Below are positions 1 through 6,658 of a DNA stretch of 16,368 nucleotides, one piece after another; the stretch's first letter is position 1, and the number at the start of each line of letters is the position of its first letter. Source of the stretch: CAYRUP01 sp964427485 (lineage in GTDB: Bacteria > Pseudomonadota > Gammaproteobacteria > DSM-16500); contig CAYRUP010000033.1 of assembly GCA_964427485.1 (NCBI GenBank), forward strand, positions 1 through 16,368. Direction: 5' to 3'. The notes beneath the pieces are model-generated. The model ran no database searches. It was given only the letters and a program-made list of their open reading frames with translations, and was not told where the DNA came from. The position numbers and the translations under genes are program-made.

Positions 1-677
1 GTTACAATCACATCAAAACGTTCGGGTTGATCGGCAACCAGCGCAGTGCCAATATCAATGATGAAATGTTCATTTTTAATATCGGGATATTCAGTAGCAA
101 TTTCATCAAAAACTTGATGGAAAATACCATCCGTCATTTTCATGATATTGTCTTTGCTTAAACAAGTGACTTTTTTACGATTAAATTTACGTGCATATTC
201 AAATGCGTAATGAACGATGCGTTCACAGCCTGGACGTGTAACTAACTTTAAGCATTGATAGACTTCATCCGTTTGTCGATGTTCAATACCTGCGTAAGTT
301 CCTTCTTCATTTTCACGAATAATCACTAAGTCCATTTTAGGATGTACGGTTTTGACATAAGGTGCGTAGGCAATGCAAGGACGCACATTAGCAAATAATC
401 CTAACGTTTTACGCAGCGTCACATTCAAACTTTTATAGCCACCGCCTTGCGGTGTGGTGATCGGACCTTTTAATAAAACTTTGGTACGTTTTAATGATTG
501 CCAAGCACTGTCTGGAATGCCAGAAGTGAAACCTTGCAAATACACTTTTTCACCGACTTCAATGATTTCAGGATCAATTTGTGCGTCTGCTGCTGACAAA
601 ATTTTGAGTGTGGCACTCATGATTTCAGGACCAATACCGTCACCGTATGCAACTGTAATGGGTGTTTTAAATGCCAT
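1..677 (-). CDS. icd: Isocitrate dehydrogenase, Rickettsia/Thermus-like type, N-terminal part (cut by window edge)
   Basis: The product oxidatively decarboxylates isocitrate to 2-oxoglutarate in the TCA cycle. About 225 codons are present and the C-terminus lies beyond position 1. Translation of the minus strand starts MAFKTPITVAYGDGIGPEI, the classic N-terminus of the isocitrate/isopropylmalate dehydrogenase family. It then shows TTPQGGGYKSLNVTLRKTLG and RENEEGTYAGIEH (substrate binding), and KDNIMKMTDGIF, which includes the catalytic lysine. By recall the sequence resembles the long Rickettsia enzyme, with shared phrases such as KKVTCLSKDNIMK and GTYAGIEHRQT, more than the E. coli Icd. NAD versus NADP use cannot be decided from this part. 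The start ATG (677-675) is preceded by a strong AGAGGAG, which overlaps the murF stop codon. The gap to murF is 12 bp, so the two genes are probably co-transcribed. Confidence 0.9.
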   Translation of the reverse strand, partial: MAFKTPITVAYGDGIGPEIMSATLKILSAADAQIDPEIIEVGEKVYLQGFTSGIPDSAWQSLKRTKVLLKGPITTPQGGGYKSLNVTLRKTLGLFANVRPCIAYAPYVKTVHPKMDLVIIRENEEGTYAGIEHRQTDEVYQCLKLVTRPGCERIVHYAFEYARKFNRKKVTCLSKDNIMKMTDGIFHQVFDEIATEYPDIKNEHFIIDIGTALVADQPERFDVIV

Positions 678-689
678 GCTGAACTCCTC

Positions 690-2057
690 TTAATGTGCGT
701 TTTCTAATTGTTCTTCAGGGATAATGCCCGCGATAATTTTTTCCATCTGCATGGAACGAGATCCTTTGACTAACACGGTCACTTCATTTTTTAAATGCGG
801 TAACAAGGCAGCAATTAATTTATCGCGTTCAGTAAAATGTTGTGCGTTTTGGCCAAAGCCTTCGGTTGTGGCAGCGGATAAATTTCCAAAAGTAAATAAA
901 TATTCGATACCTGCCGCTTGAATTTTTTGGCCTGCGTCATAGTGAAATTGTTTTGCATCCGGACCTAATTCTTTCATGTCGCCTAAAACGAGAATTGTTG
1001 TGCCAGAAAAAGTAGCGAGGGTGTTAACGGCGGCCTGTAAAGAAAAAGGATTCGCATTGTAAGTATCATCAATGACTTTGGCATGATTTGCTAAAATATA
1101 TTGATGCATGCGTCCTGGAGCAGGTTTTACATTTTCCAATCCTGCTTTAATAGCAGCAAGCTCAACGCCGACTGCGAGTGTTGCAGCGGTCGCAGCAAGT
1201 GCATTCATCACATTGTGTTTACCTAATAAAGGTAATGCGACAGTGATGTCACCCTTGGGAGTTTTGATCGTGATGGGTTGTCCAACATTGTAGACTGCAG
1301 TGACATCCGCAGGATGATCCAAACCAAAAGAAAAATGGCGATGCTGACCAATGAGTTCTAACCAATAATTAAAATGAGCATCATCACGATTTAATATGGC
1401 GATGCCATTTTCACTCAAGCCTAAAAAGATTTCGCCTTTTGCTTTTGCCACACCAGCGACATCATTGACGCCTTCGAGATGTGCTTCAGCTGCATTGTTA
1501 ATAATGGCGACAGTCGGTTTTGCTAATTTCGTCAGATATTCAATTTCGCCAAAATGATTCATACCCATTTCAAGCACAGCGTAGCGATGCTCTTCATTGA
1601 GTCGAACCAGATTAAGCGGCAAACCAATGTTATTGTTGAGATTACCTTCCGTTGCCAATACGTGTTCTGCTTGGTTGTGACAAGCAGCGCGTAAAATCGC
1701 GGCTAACATGTTTTTTAGCGTGGTTTTGCCGTTACTGCCGGTGACACCAATTAAAGGTAGGGAAAAACGGTTGCGCCAATGCTTGGCAAGCGTGCCTAAT
1801 GCTAAAATCGTATCATCGACGATGAGTTGTGGAATAGGATAATCCACCGCATGAGCAACCAAGACTGCAGCCGCACCTTTTTTTGCAGCGTCAGCGACAA
1901 ATTGATGTCCGTCAAATTGTTCTCCGCGAATGGCAATATAAAGATTGCCGGGTTGCAATGAACGGGTATCTGAACTAATTCCACAAAAATCAATATCTTG
2001 GCTAGGGGGTGCAATACCTAATTGCTCTGCAATGGCGGATAAAGATGTCTGTATCAT
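690..2057 (-). CDS. murF: UDP-N-acetylmuramoyl-tripeptide--D-alanyl-D-alanine ligase (MurF)
   Basis: This cytoplasmic ATP-dependent ligase adds D-Ala-D-Ala to the UDP-MurNAc-tripeptide, the last soluble step of peptidoglycan precursor synthesis. The 455-aa length is normal for MurF. The N-terminal domain has SSDTRSLQPGNLYIAIRG (residues about 28-45). The central Mur-ligase ATP loop is GVTGSNGKTT (104-113), followed by the TEGNLNNNIGLPL and EMGMNHFGEI motifs typical of MurF. The C-terminal domain contains DDTYNANPFS and LVLGDMKELG. The start at 2057 has only a weak GGGA upstream. In most bacteria murF sits inside the dcw cluster. Here it stands alone, divergent from pabB and upstream of icd. 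Confidence 0.95.
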   Translation of the reverse strand: MIQTSLSAIAEQLGIAPPSQDIDFCGISSDTRSLQPGNLYIAIRGEQFDGHQFVADAAKKGAAAVLVAHAVDYPIPQLIVDDTILALGTLAKHWRNRFSLPLIGVTGSNGKTTLKNMLAAILRAACHNQAEHVLATEGNLNNNIGLPLNLVRLNEEHRYAVLEMGMNHFGEIEYLTKLAKPTVAIINNAAEAHLEGVNDVAGVAKAKGEIFLGLSENGIAILNRDDAHFNYWLELIGQHRHFSFGLDHPADVTAVYNVGQPITIKTPKGDITVALPLLGKHNVMNALAATAATLAVGVELAAIKAGLENVKPAPGRMHQYILANHAKVIDDTYNANPFSLQAAVNTLATFSGTTILVLGDMKELGPDAKQFHYDAGQKIQAAGIEYLFTFGNLSAATTEGFGQNAQHFTERDKLIAALLPHLKNEVTVLVKGSRSMQMEKIIAGIIPEEQLENAH

Positions 2058-2175
2058 AAAATTAAGGGTCCCTTACTTGGCGAAATGGGTATCGTATCAT
2101 ACAACGACCGTATACAAATCAGTTTAAATTTGATAGAAAGCAATCCTCTTATAACAAACGAACTACGTGTATTTT

Positions 2176-3567
2176 ATGTTCCAGGAAATCAAATATCACG
2201 ATCCATTGCAGATTTTTTCTTTATTCGCCGAAGACAATGGAGCGGTTTTGCTGGATAGCGCACAATTGAGAAAAGATTGTGGACGGTATAGTTTTATCGC
2301 TATCGATCCTTTTCTTACACTGACCAGCAAAAACGGTGTTATTTTGTTGGGTGATCGAGTGTTAAATGGCGATCCTTTTCTGATTTTAAAACACGAGTTA
2401 ATGCAATATTCCATGGAAAATATGGCAGGATTGCCGCCGTTTCAAGGTGGTGTTGCTGGTTTTTTAGGTTATGGATTAGCACAGCATTTGGAAAAATTAC
2501 CCGTAGCGCGCGTGGATGATTTGCACTTTTCTGATATGGCGGTCGGTTTTTATGATTTAGTATTGGGATTTGATGAAGAAGAAAAACGTGCTTGGATTTT
2601 TTCGACGGGTTACCCAGAACAAAATAATGCAAAAAGACAAACACGCGCCGAACAACGCATGGCGTGGCTGTTAGATCAATTAACAAAATTACCGCCCATC
2701 GTGCCATTGCCTGCTGTTTCTCAAATTGAAGCAATGATTGAAAGTAATTTTACTTCTGATGCATATCAATCTGCGGTGCAACGAGTGATTGATTATATCT
2801 TAGCAGGTGATATTTTTGAGGCGAATATTTCTCAGCGTTTTCGTACGGATTTAACAAGTGGTTTGACGCCATTTACTTTGTACCGAAAATTGCGTGCGCT
2901 GAATCCAGCGCCTTTTGCCGCTTTTATTAATTTAAGCGATAACATTATTGCATCAGCTTCGCCCGAACGTTTTTTACAATTGCGCGAAGGGTTTGTTGAA
3001 ACACGTCCAATTAAAGGCACTCGGCCACGTGGAAAAAATCCATTGGAAGACGAACAATTTGCGAAAGAATTAGTAGCAAGCGAAAAAGATAATGCAGAAA
3101 ATATTATGATTGTTGATTTGATGCGAAATGATTTGTCACGGGTGTGTATAGATCATACTGTTAATGTGCCGCAATTATGTGGCTTAGAAAGTTATGCGAC
3201 GGTACATCATTTAGTTTCAGTGGTGACGGGAAAATTGCGCCAGGGATTAATGGCGATTGATTTATTGCGCGCGACATTTCCAGGTGGTTCCATCACAGGC
3301 GCGCCGAAAATTCGTGCGATGGAAATTATTGCTGAAATTGAGCCAACCGAGCGCGGACCTTATTGTGGCAGTGTGGGTTATATCGGTTTTAATGGTGATA
3401 TGGATTGCTCGATTACCATTCGTACTTTTGCAATAAAAAATAATGTTGTGACTTTTCAAGCGGGTGGTGCGATTGTGGCGGATTCCAATCCTTTGGAAGA
3501 ATATGAAGAAACACTGACGAAAGCGCGCGCATTGCATAGGGCCCTAAATGATTTTATTTATCGATAA
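2176..3567 (+). CDS. pabB: Aminodeoxychorismate synthase component I (PabB)
   Basis: The enzyme converts chorismate and ammonia to 4-amino-4-deoxychorismate for folate synthesis, with ammonia supplied by PabA. The protein has the anthranilate synthase I N-terminal region followed by the chorismate-binding domain. Two motifs separate it from TrpE. RPIKGTRPRG keeps the lysine (K280 from this start) that PabB uses as nucleophile, where TrpE normally has alanine. FPGGSITGAPKIRAMEII (368-385) has the PabB form rather than TrpE's FPAGTLSGAPK. The start is uncertain: ATG 2176 is chosen over an in-frame GTG at 2167 because ATG is commoner, and neither has a visible Shine-Dalgarno. The 3' end overlaps pabA by 20 bp, which implies translational coupling. 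No pabC lies nearby. Confidence 0.92.
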   Translation: MFQEIKYHDPLQIFSLFAEDNGAVLLDSAQLRKDCGRYSFIAIDPFLTLTSKNGVILLGDRVLNGDPFLILKHELMQYSMENMAGLPPFQGGVAGFLGYGLAQHLEKLPVARVDDLHFSDMAVGFYDLVLGFDEEEKRAWIFSTGYPEQNNAKRQTRAEQRMAWLLDQLTKLPPIVPLPAVSQIEAMIESNFTSDAYQSAVQRVIDYILAGDIFEANISQRFRTDLTSGLTPFTLYRKLRALNPAPFAAFINLSDNIIASASPERFLQLREGFVETRPIKGTRPRGKNPLEDEQFAKELVASEKDNAENIMIVDLMRNDLSRVCIDHTVNVPQLCGLESYATVHHLVSVVTGKLRQGLMAIDLLRATFPGGSITGAPKIRAMEIIAEIEPTERGPYCGSVGYIGFNGDMDCSITIRTFAIKNNVVTFQAGGAIVADSNPLEEYEETLTKARALHRALNDFIYR

Positions 3568-4114
3568 TTATGATTCCTTTGTTTATAACTTAGCGCGTTA
3601 TGTCAGTGAATTGGGTTTTAAATATCAAGTTGTGCGAAATGATGAGATGACACTGGATCAAATTGCTGAAGTGAATCCATCGCATATTATTATTTCTCCA
3701 GGTCCGTGTGCGCCGGAACAAGCTGGAATTTCCATGGCGGTGATTCAACGCTTTGGTGCAACGATTCCTATTTTAGGCGTTTGTTTGGGACACCAGGCGA
3801 TTGGTCAAGTGTATGGCGCAAAAGTGATACGCGCCAAGCGTCCTATGCATGGGAAAGCATCCGAGATTATGCATGAAAAAAAAGAATTATTTGCTGGTTT
3901 AAAAAATCCGTTACGTGTCGCACGTTATCATTCTTTAATTGTGAGTGATGAATATTTTCCAGAAGTGTTGCAAGTGACAGCGCGTTGCGAAATTGGCGAA
4001 ATCATGGCGTTACGTCATCGAGAATATGCTGTTTTTGGTGTGCAATTTCATCCGGAGTCGGTGTTGACGGAGGAGGGGTATTTGCTTTTGAAGAATTTTT
4101 TTGCTTTTTCCTAA
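3548..4114 (+). CDS. pabA: Aminodeoxychorismate/anthranilate synthase glutamine amidotransferase component (PabA/TrpG)
   Basis: This class I glutamine amidotransferase hydrolyses glutamine and passes ammonia to PabB. In organisms with a single copy it may also serve TrpE. All family marks are present in 188 aa: N-terminal LFIDNYDSFVYNL, the oxyanion-loop SPGPCAPEQAG (50-60), GVCLGHQAIGQ with nucleophile C79, and the H168/E170 pair in QFHPESVLTEEG. The ATG lies inside the end of pabB, so the two form one transcription unit. The last seven codons (K182 to S188) and the stop lie in a sequence (4091-4158) that is repeated almost exactly at 16300-16366, so the C-terminal tail may be repeat-derived. 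The gene converges on parB across a large hairpin. Confidence 0.93.
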   Translation: MILFIDNYDSFVYNLARYVSELGFKYQVVRNDEMTLDQIAEVNPSHIIISPGPCAPEQAGISMAVIQRFGATIPILGVCLGHQAIGQVYGAKVIRAKRPMHGKASEIMHEKKELFAGLKNPLRVARYHSLIVSDEYFPEVLQVTARCEIGEIMALRHREYAVFGVQFHPESVLTEEGYLLLKNFFAFS

Positions 4115-4201
4115 GCATTTTAAGAGCTTTGATGTCATCCTGAGCGCAGCGAAGGATCGCCTTATTATAATTTGGTGATCCTTCGCTGCGCTCAGGATGA
4201 C
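4091..4201. repeat. Palindromic repeat, family A copy 1 (hairpin plus conserved upstream arm)
   Basis: Positions 4134-4158 and 4177-4201 form a perfect 25-bp inverted repeat with an 18-nt loop. A conserved arm (4091-4133) precedes it and overlaps the end of pabA. The whole stretch 4091-4158 recurs at 16300-16366 with one base indel and one substitution. Lying between convergent pabA and parB, the hairpin could stop transcription from both sides, although it lacks a clean U-tract. Confidence 0.9.
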
Positions 4202-4229
4202 AGCACGGTATGCCATGCCCCGTCCGAGA

Positions 4230-5030
4230 TTATTCTTCCACCTTAAACCCAATACGCTGAAAATATCCCTCTAATTCATCAATATTACTAAATCGAACTC
4301 GAATATAACCCCCGCCGCGATCTTCATAATCAATATTAACTTGATTTCCTAAATGATCCGTAAGCGCTGTTTCTAAGCGTTTGATGTTGGGATCGCTATA
4401 GGGATTATTTTTTTCTGCAGGCTGTAACAATTTTTTTGTTTCGATTTCAATTTTGCGCACGCTCCAATTTTTTTGAATGCATTGTTCAGCTAATGCATTT
4501 TGATGTTCTATGGGAACGCCTGCGAGAATTTTGCCGTGCCCTTCGGATAAGCGTTCCGAAATTAAAAGTTGCTGTACGCGCGGATCCAATTTGAGTAGAC
4601 GTAAAGCATTCGTAATGGTGGTGCGTGACTTACCCACGGCTGCTGCAACTTCTTCATGCAAATAACTAAATTCATCAATCAAACGCTGATAGGCTTGTGC
4701 TTCTTCAATGGGATTTAAATCCGTGCGATTAATGTTTTCGATCACAGCCGCTTGTAAGGCTTGTGCATCGGTATACAGGCTGACTAAACAACTGACTTCA
4801 TTTAAACCGGCCAATTGCGCTGCACGCCAGCGGCGTTCGCCCGCAACAATTTCAAAATTTCCTGTGTTAAGTGGTCTCACTACAATGGGTTGCAATAATC
4901 CGCCGGTTGTTTTAATCGATTCGGCAAGCTCTTGTAATTGTTCAGAATCAAAGTGTTGGCGCGGTTGATATTTGCCTCGAACCAATTGATCGACGGAAAG
5001 TTGTTGTAATATCGGTTTTGCTTTAACCAT
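4230..5030 (-). CDS. parB: ParB-family chromosome partitioning protein
   Basis: ParB proteins bind parS sites, load as CTP-dependent clamps and spread to organise the replication origin. In this 266-aa protein the ParB/Srx domain starts almost at once (RGKYQPR at 18-24). It contains GERRWRAAQLAG (64-75, the CTP-binding GERR motif) and ENINRTDLNPIEEA (98-111). A helix-turn-helix region follows at about 124-145, and the end of the protein is a gamma-type dimerisation domain. The ATG at 5030 has AGAGG six bases upstream. Two things are odd. No parA is adjacent, and the basic N-terminal tail that contacts ParA in most chromosomal ParBs (GLGRGL-like) is missing. It may be a second, specialised ParB. 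I saw no parS-like TGTTTCACGTGAAACA in the window. Confidence 0.9.
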   Translation of the reverse strand: MVKAKPILQQLSVDQLVRGKYQPRQHFDSEQLQELAESIKTTGGLLQPIVVRPLNTGNFEIVAGERRWRAAQLAGLNEVSCLVSLYTDAQALQAAVIENINRTDLNPIEEAQAYQRLIDEFSYLHEEVAAAVGKSRTTITNALRLLKLDPRVQQLLISERLSEGHGKILAGVPIEHQNALAEQCIQKNWSVRKIEIETKKLLQPAEKNNPYSDPNIKRLETALTDHLGNQVNIDYEDRGGGYIRVRFSNIDELEGYFQRIGFKVEE

Positions 5031-5162
5031 GTATACCTCTCAATTTTTCCTGCCAATGAGTATACATCGCTTGTATTTATTGCTCTATCATTTAAGCTTT
5101 CCTTAATTTGAGCATGTTACTGTAGCGGCGTATTAAAAATGGCCAACATTACAGGTAATGAT

Positions 5163-6155
5163 ATGAGTAACGGTAGAACGCCGGTAGTAGAAGAAACTAA
5201 AGCAACGGTACTGACTAAGGTAAGCAGAGAGTCGGCTAAAATGGTCACCATTGGTGCTGGCGTTGCGGGTGTGCTTTTTATCCCTAATCTAATTTCGCAA
5301 AAGTTGCAGACAGTCTCTGCCCCGACAACTCCAAAGAGAGGTTTTACAAAAGCCGTTTTAATTTCTGGCGCGCGTACGCTCGGGGGTAATCTGACGACTT
5401 CTACCATGCGCACTGGCGTATATGGACAAAGAGATCATGAGATGTTTTGTGATAATAAACCCGTGCTGAGAGCAGCAAAGGCTGCTGTAGGGCTCGGGGT
5501 TGCAGATACTCTATTTACACAAATACCAAGATTTTTTGAAACATGGAATAGAGCTGCCACCTTAAATCCAGCATCTTCTGTGCCAGTATGCTCCACACTG
5601 ACTGATTACGGTAAAATATTAAAAATCGGTTTTCCCCCGCGCGTAATTTCCAGCATATTTGGAATTGGGGGATTTCTGGCAGCAGAGCAACTTAAAGAAA
5701 TGTTAGGAAATAGCTTACCTTGTTGTCACGGTGTTGATATGAATAAAGTGGTTGCGACGGGTGGCTGTGCTGTATTCGTTGGAATGATAACCAATGCCCT
5801 GGCAGGCGTTGTACATACCAATGTCGTGTTAAGAACCGACCCTAAGACTTTAGTTGCGCCGCCTTCCTATTCGGTAACAAAAGATCTCATCGCAAAAGAG
5901 GGTGTGAAGGTTTTAGGGCGCGGCTTGTGGATGTCTGCAATTTCGACGGGTTTGGTCTATTTTACAATTCCAGAAATGGAAAAAGTGGCTGAGCGCGTTG
6001 TGCCATTTGTTGAAAGACATCTTAGATCATCAGCAGCTTTTTTCAGTAACTTTTTAAGCACTGCGCATGCTCGTTTCTTTCAACCTGCTCCTGCTGCGCC
6101 GGCATTGCAAAAAGAGGCTGGGGAGACTCAGGAGAAGCATTTTACTGCTTGTTAG
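5163..6155 (+). CDS. Divergent mitochondrial-carrier-like membrane protein
   Basis: The protein is about 330 aa and its substrate is unknown. By eye it splits into three similar blocks of 70-90 residues (about 26-92, 104-182 and 195-282 from this start). Each has a hydrophobic helix, a polar stretch and a second hydrophobic helix, the layout of the mitochondrial carrier family (MCF). The helix-end signature is weak: PNLISQKLQ in block 1 and IPRFFETW in block 2. Block 3 ends with KEGVKVLGRGL, a good match to the conserved carrier [DE]G-x4-[aromatic/L]-x-x-G element. The C-terminal tail (about 300-330) is proline/alanine-rich and then Glu-rich (EAGETQEK), reminiscent of a secretion-signal E-block, but this is not proof. 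ATG 5163 is preferred because AGG lies seven bases upstream; an in-frame ATG at 5139 would add eight residues. It is divergent from parB. MCF assignment is tentative. Confidence 0.6.
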   Translation: MSNGRTPVVEETKATVLTKVSRESAKMVTIGAGVAGVLFIPNLISQKLQTVSAPTTPKRGFTKAVLISGARTLGGNLTTSTMRTGVYGQRDHEMFCDNKPVLRAAKAAVGLGVADTLFTQIPRFFETWNRAATLNPASSVPVCSTLTDYGKILKIGFPPRVISSIFGIGGFLAAEQLKEMLGNSLPCCHGVDMNKVVATGGCAVFVGMITNALAGVVHTNVVLRTDPKTLVAPPSYSVTKDLIAKEGVKVLGRGLWMSAISTGLVYFTIPEMEKVAERVVPFVERHLRSSAAFFSNFLSTAHARFFQPAPAAPALQKEAGETQEKHFTAC

Positions 6156-6158
6156 AGA

Positions 6159-6183
6159 ATGACGCGGATTATTTCCGCGTCAT
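6159..6183. terminator. Hairpin between convergent genes
   Basis: Positions 6159-6168 (ATGACGCGGA) and 6174-6183 form a perfect 10-bp stem with a 5-nt loop, directly after the stop of the carrier-like gene. It also contains the stop codon of the 58-aa gene on the other strand. There is no run of Us, so it may be a weak terminator or an mRNA-end stabiliser. Confidence 0.5.
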
Positions 6184-6345
6184 ATTAACAGTCGCTGCTC
6201 CGGAAGTATCTTTTGCAGGCTCATTGCCTGAATTTTTAGGACTTTTCTTAAAATAAACTTGTACTGCAGAGTGAGTTGCAATATTTCCAGCCATTAAAAG
6301 CAACGGCACTCGGTTAGGTTTAGAAAAAAATCGGGTCAATGACAT
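6169..6345 (-). CDS. Unrecognised small protein (58 aa)
   Basis: I do not recognise this product. The minus-strand frame begins MSLTRFFSKPNRVPLLLMAG and ends SGAATVNMTRK. A basic N-terminus is followed by a moderately hydrophobic stretch (residues about 13-31) and a hydrophilic tail rich in K, S, N and G, so it may be a small membrane-associated protein. It is supported as a gene by a good ribosome site (AAGGA, about 7 bases before the ATG) that overlaps the stop codon of the entericidin-like gene just upstream, giving a 13-bp gap and probable co-translation. Its stop codon lies inside the hairpin at 6159-6183. Confidence 0.55.
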   Translation of the reverse strand: MSLTRFFSKPNRVPLLLMAGNIATHSAVQVYFKKSPKNSGNEPAKDTSGAATVNMTRK

Positions 6346-6358
6346 ATGTTTTTTCCTT

Positions 6359-6496
6359 CTAACTATTTATTGCTTTATCGATTTTTTTAGTATTGTTTTG
6401 CATGTCTTTGTCAAAGCCTGCAGCGGTATTTTCACATCCAACTAAAAATCCGAAACTTAATAAAAATAGACTGACCAAAATCGTTTTCATTTTCAT
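6359..6496 (-). CDS. Entericidin-like small lipoprotein (45 aa)
   Basis: The protein resembles the entericidin A/B family of tiny membrane lipoproteins. EcnB in E. coli is a stationary-phase, sigma-S-dependent toxin-like lipoprotein. The N-terminus MKMKTILVSLFLLSFGFLVG is a lipoprotein signal peptide ending in a lipobox (LVG-C) with C21 as the lipidated cysteine. The mature part CENTAAGFDKDMQNNTKKID matches the family pattern of C-x-NT-x-x-G-x-x-x-D followed by a charged amphipathic helix. The start has a strong AGGAG seven bases upstream. A TATAAT-like -10 lies at 6533-6538 on the same strand. No separate antidote-type entericidin is visible; the downstream 58-aa gene is not a homologue. Confidence 0.72.
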   Translation of the reverse strand: MKMKTILVSLFLLSFGFLVGCENTAAGFDKDMQNNTKKIDKAINS

Positions 6497-6532
6497 AAGA
6501 TTTTCTCCTGTGTGAGTGGGTAGAGATAATTC

Positions 6533-6538
6533 ATTATA
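6533..6538 (-). promoter_or_regulatory. Candidate -10 element for the entericidin-like operon
   Basis: The minus strand reads TATAAT here, 37 bases upstream of the entericidin-like ATG. There is no convincing TTGACA about 17 bp further upstream. That would fit a sigma-S-type or activator-dependent promoter, as known for ecnB, but this is inference. Confidence 0.4.
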
Positions 6539-6658
6539 CTCAAGCCCAAAGCGCGAGAGTGGATTTTTTAAGAAATAACGTATTTATTATTTCTACAAAA
6601 GGTATTTTTTGTTAAAATTTCACTCTGCAATCATTACTTCATCTCAAAGAGAGTATTT

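Noticed and set aside
2129..2155. Possible pabB promoter TTGATA...TATAAC
   Set aside because: The spacing between the two hexamers is only 14 bp, too short for a standard sigma-70 promoter.
2339..2734. 131-codon minus-strand frame opposite pabB
   Set aside because: It is fully antisense to a well-conserved PabB region and its translation has no recognisable motif.
4091..4201. CRISPR or tRNA-like structure
   Set aside because: The long palindrome occurs singly here and once more at the window end; there are no regular spacers and no tRNA arms.
4010..4252. 80-codon minus-strand frame between pabA and parB
   Set aside because: It is made of antisense pabA, the family A palindrome and the end of parB in another frame; it has no independent support.
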